The notes beneath the pieces were generated by a model, which saw only the letters and a program-made list of their open reading frames with translations, had not been told where the DNA came from and did no database searches. Below, piece after piece: positions 8,872 to 17,401 of a stretch of 64,000 nt of DNA. This DNA comes from Hymenobacter armeniacus. Its GTDB lineage: Bacteria; Bacteroidota; Bacteroidia; Cytophagales; Hymenobacteraceae. Both the position numbers and the translations under genes were made by a program. The stretch lies in NCBI RefSeq assembly GCF_014699055.1, contig NZ_JACXAC010000004.1, positions 434,001 to 498,000 of the forward strand. Reading direction: 5' to 3'. The first letter of the stretch is position 1. Every line of letters begins with the position of its first letter.

Positions 8872-9018
8872 GTAGAGACGCAATATTTTGCGTCTCGTCG
8901 GCCGCGCCGTTCGGGTCGTTCGACCGATGACGTTCAACGAGGAGTTCTGGGTGGTGGCTATGCGTTGTCGTTCGACCGGTAACGTTCAACGAGGAGACGC
9001 AAAATATTGCGTCTCTAC
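8872..9018. repeat. Palindrome-ended repeat, family copy 1 (147 bp)
   Basis: The ends are perfect 25-bp inverted copies (8872-8896 and 8994-9018, beginning GTAGAGACGCAATATTTTGC). Each end is itself a hairpin with 9-bp arms GAGACGCAA/TTGCGTCTC around TATT. The interior holds two near-identical direct repeats of about 30 bp (around 8926-8954 and 8968-8996, each containing CGTTCAACGAGGAG). It fills the convergent gap between the heparinase and AraC-type regulator genes. It could act as a bidirectional terminator, and it looks like a non-autonomous mobile repeat because related copies lie at 11829 and 27304. Confidence 0.9.
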
Positions 9019-9032
9019 ACGTGCTACAAACC

Positions 9033-9956
9033 CTAATACCGCACCAGCCGGTCGTAGCCGGTGAACTGCTCGTCTTTGCGCTTTTCCTTGTAGTGGAGGC
9101 GGTAGTAGGAGGGGGAGTAGTTATACTTTTTCTTGAACTGCCGGTTGAAATTGGCCACGTTGCGGAAGCCGCTCATGTAGCAAATCTGCGACACGGTGTG
9201 GTTGGACTGAATGAGCAGCTTCGAGGCGTAGCCGATGCGCAGGTAGTTCACGTAATCGGTGAAGCTCAGGTTGGTGAACTTCTTGAAAAAGCGCGAAAAC
9301 GCCGACTCCGACATGCCAATCAGCGAGGCTGCTTCGGCCAGCGAAACGGTTTCCTGGTAGTTCTCGGAAATGAATTTGTAGACCTTGTTGATGCGCGTGC
9401 TTTTCGATTCGTCGGGCTCGGCGATGTAGCCCGGCATGGCCAGCTTGCGCACCTCCTTGGACTCGGCCAGGGTGTGGATGATTTCCAGGAACAGCAGGTA
9501 GGCCTCAAAGCCTTTCAGCTCGATGAGGCGCAGGAGTAGTTTGATGACTTTCTGCTCCGTGCCGCCGTAGAACTGGTACCCGCGCTTGGAGCCCAGCAGC
9601 AGGGTTTTGATGGGTTTCATGACCAGCGAATTCAGGGCCACGTCGGAGAACACGCTTTCTTTGAACTGCAGGGTAATCACCTTGGCGTGCTCCTCGGGCG
9701 CAATCAGCTTGTCGTCGCGGTACCAGCAGTGGGGCGTGTTCGGGCCTATCATCACCAGGTCGCAGAGGTCGTAGATTTCCACGTTGTCGCCCACCACGCG
9801 CTTGCCGCGGCAGTTCATCACCAGGTTGATTTCCAGCTCCTCGTGGTAGTGCAGCGGGTAGTCGAACTTGGCGTTGTCGTCGTGGGTCAACACAAAAATC
9901 GAGTCTTCGGAGATGGGGATTTTCTCCAGAAACACGTCCACTTTCTTGTTCTTCAT
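9033..9956 (-). CDS. AraC-family transcriptional regulator
   Basis: This 307-residue cytoplasmic regulator has an N-terminal cupin-like sensing domain (about 1-180), where DYPLHYHEELEINLV is the usual His/Glu motif of sugar-sensing AraC proteins. The C-terminal DNA-binding domain (about 205-300) has two helix-turn-helix units: SLAEAASLIGMSESAFSRFF and TVSQICYMSGFRNVANFNRQF, followed by the signature ending KKYNYSPSYYR. ATG at 9954-9956 (MKNKKVDV) is preferred over an upstream in-frame start at 10016, which adds only a low-complexity Pro/Ala segment. It is divergent from a sodium/solute symporter gene across 138 bp and probably controls that gene and perhaps the neighbouring catabolic genes. 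The effector is not known. Confidence 0.92.
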   Translation of the reverse strand: MKNKKVDVFLEKIPISEDSIFVLTHDDNAKFDYPLHYHEELEINLVMNCRGKRVVGDNVEIYDLCDLVMIGPNTPHCWYRDDKLIAPEEHAKVITLQFKESVFSDVALNSLVMKPIKTLLLGSKRGYQFYGGTEQKVIKLLLRLIELKGFEAYLLFLEIIHTLAESKEVRKLAMPGYIAEPDESKSTRINKVYKFISENYQETVSLAEAASLIGMSESAFSRFFKKFTNLSFTDYVNYLRIGYASKLLIQSNHTVSQICYMSGFRNVANFNRQFKKKYNYSPSYYRLHYKEKRKDEQFTGYDRLVRY

Positions 9957-10094
9957 CGGGGCGCGGCTGAGGCGTGCGGGGGGCCAGCCGCCGGGCGCCG
10001 GCCGCTGGCAAAGCACGCCTAAGATAGGCAGGCGTAGCGGCTGAGCGCGGTGCCGCCCGTATTTTCACCGCCCACACGGAATTTTTGCCTGCTG
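9957..10094. promoter_or_regulatory. Divergent promoter region between regulator and symporter
   Basis: This 138-bp gap must hold the promoters of both the AraC-type regulator (minus) and the symporter (plus). A 13-bp perfect palindrome, GCCTA-AGA-TAGGC, lies at 10017-10029 and is a candidate operator. On the minus strand GTGCTTTG (10007-10014) resembles the Bacteroidota -7 element TAnnTTTG and sits about 50 bp before the regulator start. No equally good element is visible for the plus strand. Confidence 0.4.
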
Positions 10095-11678
10095 ATGCCC
10101 GAAACACCTTTTAACCTGAAGCCCTGGGATGTGGCCATCATTGCCGCCTACTTCCTCTTCATCATCTGGTGGGGGCTGCGGAACTCGAAGAGCAGCAACT
10201 CGAAGGACTACTTTCTGGCGGGCCGCAACAAGAAATGGTACGCGGTGGGCCTGTCGCTGTTCGCGGCCAGCATCTCCAGCTCCACGCTCATCGGGCAGTC
10301 GGGCGACACCTACAGCACGGGCATTGCGGTGTACAACTACAACCTGATTTCGGTGCTGGTGCTGGTGTTTTTCGCCTGGTTTTTCCTGCCGTTCTACCTG
10401 CGGTCGGGGGTGTTCACCATGCCCGAATTCCTGGAACGGCGCTTCGACCGGCGCGCCAAGTACTACTTTTCGGCCCTCACCATCCTGGGCGCTATCTTCC
10501 TCGATGCCGCCTCCACGCTCTACGCGGGCGCCCTCGTTATGCAGCGCATTCTGCCCGAGGCCAGCGTGCCGGTACTCATCTTTGCGCTGGCTTTCGCGGC
10601 GGCCTCCTATACCATTCCGGGCGGGCTGTCGTCGGCCATCAGCGCCGAGCTGGTGCAGGCGGTGGTGCTGGTCATCGGCTCGGTCATTCTCACCTGGCTG
10701 GCCATGTCGAGGGTGGGCAGCTGGGCCACTTTGCAGGCCCGGTTTGCGGGCACCGAGATGCTCCATCTCATCCGTCCCCTCGACGATGCTTCGGTGCCGT
10801 GGCTGGGGCTGATTGTGGGCATCCCCATCCTGGGGTTCTACTTCTGGTGCAGCAACCAAACCCTGGTGCAGCGCGTGCTCAGCGCCGATTCCATCGACCA
10901 GGGCCGCAAGGGCGTGCTGCTCACGGGCTTCCTCACGGTGGCCACGTTCTTCATCATCGTGTTTCCGGCCATGCTGGCCAAGGTTGCCTTCCCGGACCTG
11001 CCCAAACCCGACATGGTGTACCCCACCATGCTGCTGGAATGGATGCCGGTGGGCCTGCTGGGCGTCATCATCGCGGCGCTGCTGGTAGCCATCACCTCCA
11101 CGCTGAGCGCCATCCTCAACTCGGCCTCCACGCTCTTCACCCTGGATTTTTACGCCGCCTACAAGCCGGCAGCGAGCAGCCGGGAGCTGGTGCGGGTGGG
11201 CAAAATTACGGCCGTCGTCATTGTGCTCATTGCCTCGCTTTGGGCCCCCAACATCGGCAAGTTCGGCTCGCTGGTGAAGTATTATCAGGAGATGCATTCC
11301 TACATCGCCCCGCCGGTGGTGGCCGCTTTTTTCCTGGGCCTGTTCTACAAAAGAGCCAACGGCACGGGCGTTTTTGCCGGCCTCATGGGCGGCTTGTTGA
11401 TTGCCGGGCTGCTGATTTTCTACAAAACCACCGTGTTCGGCAACCTGCACTTCCTGCTGGTCACGCCGTTCGTATTTCTGGCCGCGGCCAGCATTATGGT
11501 GGTGGTGAGCCACCTCACGGCCCCGCCGCCGCCGCTGAAAACCGACGCCTACACCTACTCCGGCGAAATCCTGCGCCAGGACCTGGCCGCTCTGAAAACG
11601 GTGCGCTGGCACCACAGCTTCTACTTCTGGTCAGCGCTGCTGGTGGGGGTGTGCCTGGCCATGCTGGCTATTTTTTAG
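10095..11678 (+). CDS. Sodium/solute symporter (SSS family)
   Basis: This 527-residue inner-membrane Na+-coupled transporter belongs to the SSS/SGLT group. The first helix is followed by the family motif SKDYFLAGRNKKWYAVGLSLFA, then SSSTLIGQSGDTYSTG. The central signature region includes FYFWCSNQTLVQRVLSADS and AALLVAITSTLSAILNSASTLFTLDFY, typical of sugar-type members (SGLT subgroup). About 13-14 hydrophobic segments can be counted. ATG 10095 is chosen; the frame runs back to 10050 but conserved sequence begins after 10095. It is transcribed away from the AraC-type gene. It likely imports a monosaccharide or uronate released by the enzymes of the locus; the substrate is inference. Confidence 0.92.
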   Translation: MPETPFNLKPWDVAIIAAYFLFIIWWGLRNSKSSNSKDYFLAGRNKKWYAVGLSLFAASISSSTLIGQSGDTYSTGIAVYNYNLISVLVLVFFAWFFLPFYLRSGVFTMPEFLERRFDRRAKYYFSALTILGAIFLDAASTLYAGALVMQRILPEASVPVLIFALAFAAASYTIPGGLSSAISAELVQAVVLVIGSVILTWLAMSRVGSWATLQARFAGTEMLHLIRPLDDASVPWLGLIVGIPILGFYFWCSNQTLVQRVLSADSIDQGRKGVLLTGFLTVATFFIIVFPAMLAKVAFPDLPKPDMVYPTMLLEWMPVGLLGVIIAALLVAITSTLSAILNSASTLFTLDFYAAYKPAASSRELVRVGKITAVVIVLIASLWAPNIGKFGSLVKYYQEMHSYIAPPVVAAFFLGLFYKRANGTGVFAGLMGGLLIAGLLIFYKTTVFGNLHFLLVTPFVFLAAASIMVVVSHLTAPPPPLKTDAYTYSGEILRQDLAALKTVRWHHSFYFWSALLVGVCLAMLAIF

Positions 11679-12204
11679 GCTTCGGCAACGGAGGTATTGG
11701 AGGTAAATAAAGCAGTAGGGTAGAGGCAAAGCCGGCCGCGTGGCGGTCGGGGCGTGGAATGCTGCCGCGTGAGTTCCAGTAAGCTGTTTAGAGCGGGTTT
11801 TAGGTTGGTGGATGGCTATTAGAACGGGGTAGAGACGCAATATTTTGCGTCTCATCGTTGAACGACTGGCGTTGAATAGCACCCACGCGGTGCGGACGCC
11901 GAGACGCAAAATATTGCGTCTCTACCCCGTACGACAAATTGAGAATTGCTCTGGAAAGTCGTCAATATCAATCAGCCTGACGGGCTGGTGTCGTTTTAAA
12001 CTGCCCCAGCGCAAAAAAAATAGTGGCCCGCCTTTAGGGTTGCCGGCCCTTCGACAGACTGTACCGCCAGCAGGAGCGCAGGGGGCGAGCCCGCGGCCCG
12101 AACAACCCGCGGCCAGCCACCGGCACCCGGGTGCAATAAGCCCCCCGGCGCCGCCCCGGGCTGATGCTCCCACCCGCTTCCCGACACAACTCAACCAGTA
12201 GCGC
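11679..12204. other. Intergenic region between symporter and first susC
   Basis: This 526-bp stretch has no convincing gene; short frames in it are alanine/proline-rich noise. It contains palindrome-ended repeat copy 2 (11829-11925) and, closer to the susC start, a GC-rich segment without a recognisable -7 element. The promoter of the large susC operon should be here, but I cannot point to it. Confidence 0.6.
11829..11925. repeat. Palindrome-ended repeat, family copy 2 (97 bp)
   Basis: The 25-bp ends (11829-11853 and 11901-11925) are identical to those of copy 1 at 8872-9018 and perfectly inverted. Complementarity continues outward for 5 bp (ACGGG/CCCGT), giving 30-bp terminal repeats. The interior is shorter than in copy 1 and begins ATCGTTGAACG, which resembles the interior of copy 3. 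It lies in the susC upstream gap. Confidence 0.9.
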
Positions 12205-15200
12205 ATGGACTTTTTTACGTTGATTACCAATGCTCACCGGGAGCGGTCTGCGAAACCGCTGCAGGCTCCGCTGCTTCTGTTGCTGACGCTGGCGGCTCCG
12301 CCGCTGGCCGGCGGCGGCGCGTGTCTGGCCGCCGCACCGCTGGCCTTTCAGGCGCCGGCGCAAGCCAAAGGCCCCATCACCGGCCGCGTGACCACCGCCA
12401 AGGGCGAGCCCCTGATTGGGGTGACCGTGCAGGTGAAGGGCACCAACCGGGGCGAAAGCACCGACGTGAACGGCAACTTCTCCATCAACGTGCCCGAAGC
12501 CGATGCCGTGCTGGTGCTCAGCTACATCGGCTTCGTGAAGCAGGAGGTGCCCGTCAATGGCCGGACGACGCTGGCCATCACCCTGGCCGAAGACCAGCAG
12601 GCGCTGGAAGAAGTGGTGGTGGTGGGCTACGGCACCCAGGACAAGCTGAGCGTGACCGGCGCCATTTCGAGCGTTAAATCCCAGGACATCCTCAAGGCGC
12701 CCGTGTCGAGCGTGGCCAACGCCCTGGCCGGCCGTACGCCCGGCGTGGTGACCACCCAGCGCGGCGGCGAGCCCGGCCGCGACGTGGCCGACATCTACGT
12801 GCGGGGCATCGCCACCTTCGCGCCGGGCGCCAACCGGCAGCCGCTGGTGCTGGTGGACGGCGTGGAGCGCAGCCTGGCCTCCATCGACCCCTACACCATC
12901 GAGAACTTCTCGGTGCTGAAGGATGCCTCGGCCACGGCCGTGTTCGGCATTCGGGGGGCCAACGGGGTCATCATCATCACCACCAAAACCGGCGCCATTG
13001 GCAAGCCGGAGGTGTCGCTCTCCACCAACTTCGCGGTGCAGAACCCCATTCGGCTGCCCCAGCTGCTGAACGCCGTGGACTACGCCACGCTGCGCAACGA
13101 GGCGGCCCGCAACGACGACCCGCTGAACCCCAACGCCCGGCTGTTCAGCGACAGCGACATCGAGCACTTCCGCACGGGCGACGACCCGTACTTCCACCCC
13201 AATGTGAACTGGTTCGATTACATGCTGCGCAAGTACGCGCCGCAGCAGCAGTACAACGTCAACATCAGCGGGGGCAACAAGGACGCCAAGTATTTCGTGT
13301 CGCTGGGCCACCTGAACCAGGACGGAGCCTACAAAATTGGCGACTTCTTCGATGATTTCAGCGCCAACCCCAACTACAAGCGCTACAACATCCGGGCGAA
13401 CTTCGACTTCAACGTGACGAAGAAGCTGACGCTGTTCTTCAAGTCCGGCTTCGACATCACCAAGGGCAACTATTCGGGCAGCGCCACCAGCGACATTTTC
13501 GGGACCATCCTGTCGGCCAACCCCATGATGTCGCCCATCATCTACGACGGCAAGGTGGTGCGCAACGTGTCGGGCCTCACGGGCTTGCAGGTGTCGAACA
13601 CGCCGCTCTACCAGATGCTGAACAACGGGTTCAACTCCGTGCTGAGCAGCAACCTGAACACCAACGTGGGCGCCCGCTACAACCTGGACCAGATTACGCC
13701 CGGCCTGGCCATTCGGGGGCAGGTGGCCTACGACAACTACTACCTGCAGGACTCGCGGCGCAGCAAGCTGGTGCCGCTCTGGGACCTGGAGCGCGACCCG
13801 GCCAACCCCACCTCGCCCATTCCGGTGCCCATTATAAACCAGTTTGAGGGGCCGGTGGTGTTCGGGGCCGACAACTACACCAAGTACCGCAAGGTGTACG
13901 CCGAGGGCGCCGTGGAGTACAAGCATTCCTTCGGCAACCACGGCCTGACCGCCCTGGCCCTGACCAACGCCGAGCGTGCCTACCGCGGCGGCAACGAGCT
14001 GCCCTACAACCTGCTGGGCTTCGTGGGCCGCGCCACTTATGACTACCAGCAGAAGTATTTCGCCGAGCTGAACATTGGCTACAACGGCTCCGAGAACTTC
14101 GCCAAGGGCAAGCAGTTCGGCTTCTTTCCCTCGGGCTCGCTGGGCTATTTGGTGTCGCAGGAGTCCTTCTTTCCCAAGAACGACTACTTCACTTTCTTCA
14201 AGGTGCGGGGCTCGTACGGGGCCGTGGGCAACGACAAAATCGGCGGCCGGCGCTTCCTCTTCACGCCGGATTCGTACCGGTTGGTGACGGCCAATAGCTT
14301 CAACAACAACGTCTTTCACACCGGCCTCAACCACACCATCCAGAACGGCTACACCGAGAGCCTGCTCGGCAACCCCGACGTGACCTGGGAGCGGGCCGTG
14401 AAGTGGAATATCGGGGCCGACCTGAAGTTCTTCAAGGACAAGCTCTCCGTGTCGGGCGACGTCTTTAAAGAGGTGCGGAACGACATTCTGTACTTCCTGA
14501 ACCTGCCCGTGACTTTCGGTGACCCTAACCTGGTGGCGCCCTACAACATCGGCAAGGCCGAAAATCACGGCTTCGAGCTGGACCTGAACTACCAGGACAA
14601 AGTGGGCACCAGTGGCCTGGGCTACTGGGTGAACGCCAACTACTCCTTTGCCCGCAACAAGATTGTGTACCAGGACGAAACGCCGCAGCCCTACCCGGGC
14701 CTGGCCTACACCGGCAGCCGCATTGGCCAGCTGAAGGGCCTGCTGGCCGATGGCATCTACAACACGGTGGAGGAAATTCCCTCGCCCAGCGTGCTGCGCT
14801 CGGAGTGGCAGCCCAACCTGAAGCCCGGCGACATCCGCTACGTGGACGTGAACGGCGACGGCATCATCAACAACAACGACCAGGTGAACATCGGCAACCC
14901 CAACGTGCCGGAAATCATTTACGGCACCTCGTTCGGGGTGAATTTCAAGGGGTTTGAGCTGTCGGTGCTGTTTCAGGGCACGGCCAACGTGTCGACGTAC
15001 CTGACTGGTGAGAGCGTCTGGCCGTTCGTGGCCGGCACCAAAACGGCCTTTGAAAACGCCAAGGAAAGCTGGTCGCAGCAGCGCTACGAAAGCGGCCAGC
15101 CCATCTCGCTGCCCCGCCTGACGGCCAGCCCCGAGGCCAACAAGCACAACTACCGCATGTCGTCGTTCTGGCTGCAGGATGCCTCCTACGTGCGCCTCAA

Positions 15201-15399
15201 AAACCTGGAGCTGGGCTACAACTTCAACCCCAACCTCGTCCGCCTGATTGGCCTGAAGGGCGCCCGCCTCTACGTGAACGGGCAAAACCTCTACACCTGG
15301 ACGAAGATGAAATATTTCGACCCCGAGATAGCCAACTCCAACGGGTCGGTGTACCCCATGGTGCGGGTGTTCAACGTGGGCGCCAACCTGCGCTTCTAA
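12205..15399 (+). CDS. SusC/RagA-type TonB-dependent outer membrane transporter
   Basis: This 1064-residue outer-membrane protein imports oligosaccharides using energy from the TonB-ExbBD complex, with a SusD lipoprotein as lid. A signal region (1-50) is followed by a carboxypeptidase-like domain (about 57-130, ITGRVTTAKGEPLIGVTVQVKG), then a TonB-box-like segment EEVVVVGYGTQ at 135-145. The plug domain carries VRGIATF and VLKDASATAVFGIRGANGVI, and the beta barrel ends in NVGANLRF with a C-terminal phenylalanine. It is the first gene of a tandem array; a SusD gene follows after 39 bp. The start ATG 12205 gives a slightly long N terminus before the hydrophobic segment, so a later start is possible. 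Confidence 0.95.
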   Translation: MDFFTLITNAHRERSAKPLQAPLLLLLTLAAPPLAGGGACLAAAPLAFQAPAQAKGPITGRVTTAKGEPLIGVTVQVKGTNRGESTDVNGNFSINVPEADAVLVLSYIGFVKQEVPVNGRTTLAITLAEDQQALEEVVVVGYGTQDKLSVTGAISSVKSQDILKAPVSSVANALAGRTPGVVTTQRGGEPGRDVADIYVRGIATFAPGANRQPLVLVDGVERSLASIDPYTIENFSVLKDASATAVFGIRGANGVIIITTKTGAIGKPEVSLSTNFAVQNPIRLPQLLNAVDYATLRNEAARNDDPLNPNARLFSDSDIEHFRTGDDPYFHPNVNWFDYMLRKYAPQQQYNVNISGGNKDAKYFVSLGHLNQDGAYKIGDFFDDFSANPNYKRYNIRANFDFNVTKKLTLFFKSGFDITKGNYSGSATSDIFGTILSANPMMSPIIYDGKVVRNVSGLTGLQVSNTPLYQMLNNGFNSVLSSNLNTNVGARYNLDQITPGLAIRGQVAYDNYYLQDSRRSKLVPLWDLERDPANPTSPIPVPIINQFEGPVVFGADNYTKYRKVYAEGAVEYKHSFGNHGLTALALTNAERAYRGGNELPYNLLGFVGRATYDYQQKYFAELNIGYNGSENFAKGKQFGFFPSGSLGYLVSQESFFPKNDYFTFFKVRGSYGAVGNDKIGGRRFLFTPDSYRLVTANSFNNNVFHTGLNHTIQNGYTESLLGNPDVTWERAVKWNIGADLKFFKDKLSVSGDVFKEVRNDILYFLNLPVTFGDPNLVAPYNIGKAENHGFELDLNYQDKVGTSGLGYWVNANYSFARNKIVYQDETPQPYPGLAYTGSRIGQLKGLLADGIYNTVEEIPSPSVLRSEWQPNLKPGDIRYVDVNGDGIINNNDQVNIGNPNVPEIIYGTSFGVNFKGFELSVLFQGTANVSTYLTGESVWPFVAGTKTAFENAKESWSQQRYESGQPISLPRLTASPEANKHNYRMSSFWLQDASYVRLKNLELGYNFNPNLVRLIGLKGARLYVNGQNLYTWTKMKYFDPEIANSNGSVYPMVRVFNVGANLRF

Positions 15400-15438
15400 G
15401 CCGCCCGCCGCTTCCCGCCAACCGCTAACATCCCACCC

Positions 15439-17379
15439 ATGAAACGCTTTTCCTATCTGAAAGCCGCCCTGGCTACGAGCTGCCTCTTCGTGAGCCCAGC
15501 CTGCAAGGACATTCTGGAGCAGCCCGACGACGCGGTGATTACCGCCGACCAGGTGTTCAGCACCCCAGACAACGCCATGCAGTCCCTGTACAACGTGTAC
15601 GCCACCTGCCAGATAAACGGGTTCATCACCGGCGACGGCAGCAACGGCCGCTCCGACGCCGGCACCAACGACGGCCTGCTGCTGGCCGCCTCCGACGAAG
15701 GCGACCAGGTGGGCACCGGCGGCGTGGCCAACAGCTTCAACGACGGCACCTGGGGCCCCAGCAACCAGAACGAGTACAGCATCCAGCGCGTGACCCAGGG
15801 CATGCGCAACGCCTGCGTGTTTCTGGAAAACGTGGACAAGGTGCCCTTCATCAGCACCGGCCAGTACAACTGGACGCCGCAGCTCAAGGCCCAGACCATT
15901 GCCGAAGCCAAGGTGCTGCGCGCCCTGATGCACTTCGACATGATGAGCCGTTTCGGGGGCATTCCCATCATTTCGGAAGTGCCCAAGGTGGTCATCAAGA
16001 ACGTGGGCGGCATCAACAAGGCCGAAGTGACGCCCTCGGCCAACCGCCAGAGCCTGAAACGCACCATCGCCTTCATTGTGCGCAGCTGCGACGAGGCCAT
16101 CGCCGACCTGCCCAACAGCTACCCCAGCTCCGACCTGGGCCGCCTCACCAAGGGCGCCGCCATGGCCCTGAAGGCCCGTACGCTGCTCTACGCGGCCAGC
16201 CCGCTCTACAACACGGCCACGCCCTACCTGTCCTTCGGCGCCGACAGCCTCATCTGCATGCAAAGCTTCGACCCGCAGCGCTGGCAGGACGCCGTGGTGG
16301 CCAACAAGGCCGTGCTCGACTGGGCCGCCTCGAACGGCTACGCCCTGCTCGACGACGCCACCCTGGGCAAAAGCGAAAGCTACAACTACGCCACCGGGGC
16401 CGTGTTCGACCCCAAAAACAAGGAAATCCTGTTCTTCGACCACACCCACGGCCAGCAGGCCGGCGGCGCCAACATCGTGCGCTGGGCCTGCCCCATCTAC
16501 TTCTCCTGGGGCAACAGCGTGATGGCGCTGCCGATGAACTTCATCCAGAAAACCTACCGCGACCGCAACGGCAACGACATCACCCTGCCCACCACCGGCT
16601 CGTTTCCGGCCTTCAAGAACCTCATGCGGCGCATGGAGCCGCGCTTTCATGCCACGGCCTGGTGGCCCGGCTCGCAGTACACCAACACGGGCCTGATGAA
16701 CACGGTGGGCGGCAACGACACCTCCAAATTCCTGATAAAAGTGGGCAGCGCCAGCGGTACCTTCCAGCAGGTGCCCACCACGGGCCAGCTGCTCGGCAAC
16801 GGCGTGCCCAACGGCATCCACCAGAAGAAGTTCATCAACCTGGTGAACGCGCTCAATGGCCGCTTCGATGGCTACTGGCCCATCTTCCGGCTGGCCGAGT
16901 TCTACCTCAACCACGCCGAGGCCCTGAACGAAGTGAACCCCGCGGACCCGGCCATTTTCACGTCCTTGAACGCTATCCGGACGCGGGCCGGCCTGCCGCT
17001 GCTGGCCCCCGGCAACGCCACCTACGCCAGCATTGCGGGCAGCAAGGACCGGATACGGGCCTACATCCAGCGGGAGCGGGCCGTGGAGCTCTACGGCGAG
17101 GAGCACCGCTTTTTCGACGTGCGCCGCTGGAAGATTGCCGCCAACGACGGCGTGATGAAAGGCGACTTCTTCCGCATTTTCCTGCACGAAAACGGCACAG
17201 GCTCCTACGTGTACCCCACGCCCGCCATGACGCCGGCCCAGCGCCTGGCCAACGACCAGAAGCTGTCCTACCGCATCGAGAAGTTCGAAACCCGGGTGTG
17301 GGACGACAAAATGTATTTCTACCCCTTCCCGCAAGCCGAAGTGAACAAGGGATTTCTGGTGCAAAACCCCGGCTGGTAA
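15439..17379 (+). CDS. SusD/RagB-type outer membrane glycan-binding lipoprotein
   Basis: This 646-residue surface lipoprotein has its lipid-attachment cysteine at about residue 22 (VSPACKDI). It has the family pattern: an N-terminal TPR-like start (DILEQPDDAVIT), FLRALMHFDMMSRFGGIP-type core (here VLRALMHFDMMSRFGGIP), the arm RERAVELYGEEHRFFDVRRW, and the terminal segment YPFPQAEVNKGF...NPGW. It captures polysaccharide for the SusC partner encoded 39 bp upstream. It is longer than the usual 500-600 residues. The second SusC gene begins 22 bp after its stop. Confidence 0.95.
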   Translation: MKRFSYLKAALATSCLFVSPACKDILEQPDDAVITADQVFSTPDNAMQSLYNVYATCQINGFITGDGSNGRSDAGTNDGLLLAASDEGDQVGTGGVANSFNDGTWGPSNQNEYSIQRVTQGMRNACVFLENVDKVPFISTGQYNWTPQLKAQTIAEAKVLRALMHFDMMSRFGGIPIISEVPKVVIKNVGGINKAEVTPSANRQSLKRTIAFIVRSCDEAIADLPNSYPSSDLGRLTKGAAMALKARTLLYAASPLYNTATPYLSFGADSLICMQSFDPQRWQDAVVANKAVLDWAASNGYALLDDATLGKSESYNYATGAVFDPKNKEILFFDHTHGQQAGGANIVRWACPIYFSWGNSVMALPMNFIQKTYRDRNGNDITLPTTGSFPAFKNLMRRMEPRFHATAWWPGSQYTNTGLMNTVGGNDTSKFLIKVGSASGTFQQVPTTGQLLGNGVPNGIHQKKFINLVNALNGRFDGYWPIFRLAEFYLNHAEALNEVNPADPAIFTSLNAIRTRAGLPLLAPGNATYASIAGSKDRIRAYIQRERAVELYGEEHRFFDVRRWKIAANDGVMKGDFFRIFLHENGTGSYVYPTPAMTPAQRLANDQKLSYRIEKFETRVWDDKMYFYPFPQAEVNKGFLVQNPGW

Positions 17380-17401
17380 TTACTTAACCGAAGCGAGAGA
17401 C

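Noticed and set aside
8872..9018. Possible CRISPR array because of repeated GAGACGC units
   Set aside because: There are only two inverted, not directly repeated, end units and no regular spacers; no cas genes are nearby.
12034..17364. Open reading frame of 1776 codons on the minus strand, antisense to susC and susD
   Set aside because: It is rich in Val, Gly, His and Gln without any domain, and lies opposite two certain genes. In GC-rich genes the antisense frame complementary to codon position three rarely meets stops, so this is an artefact.
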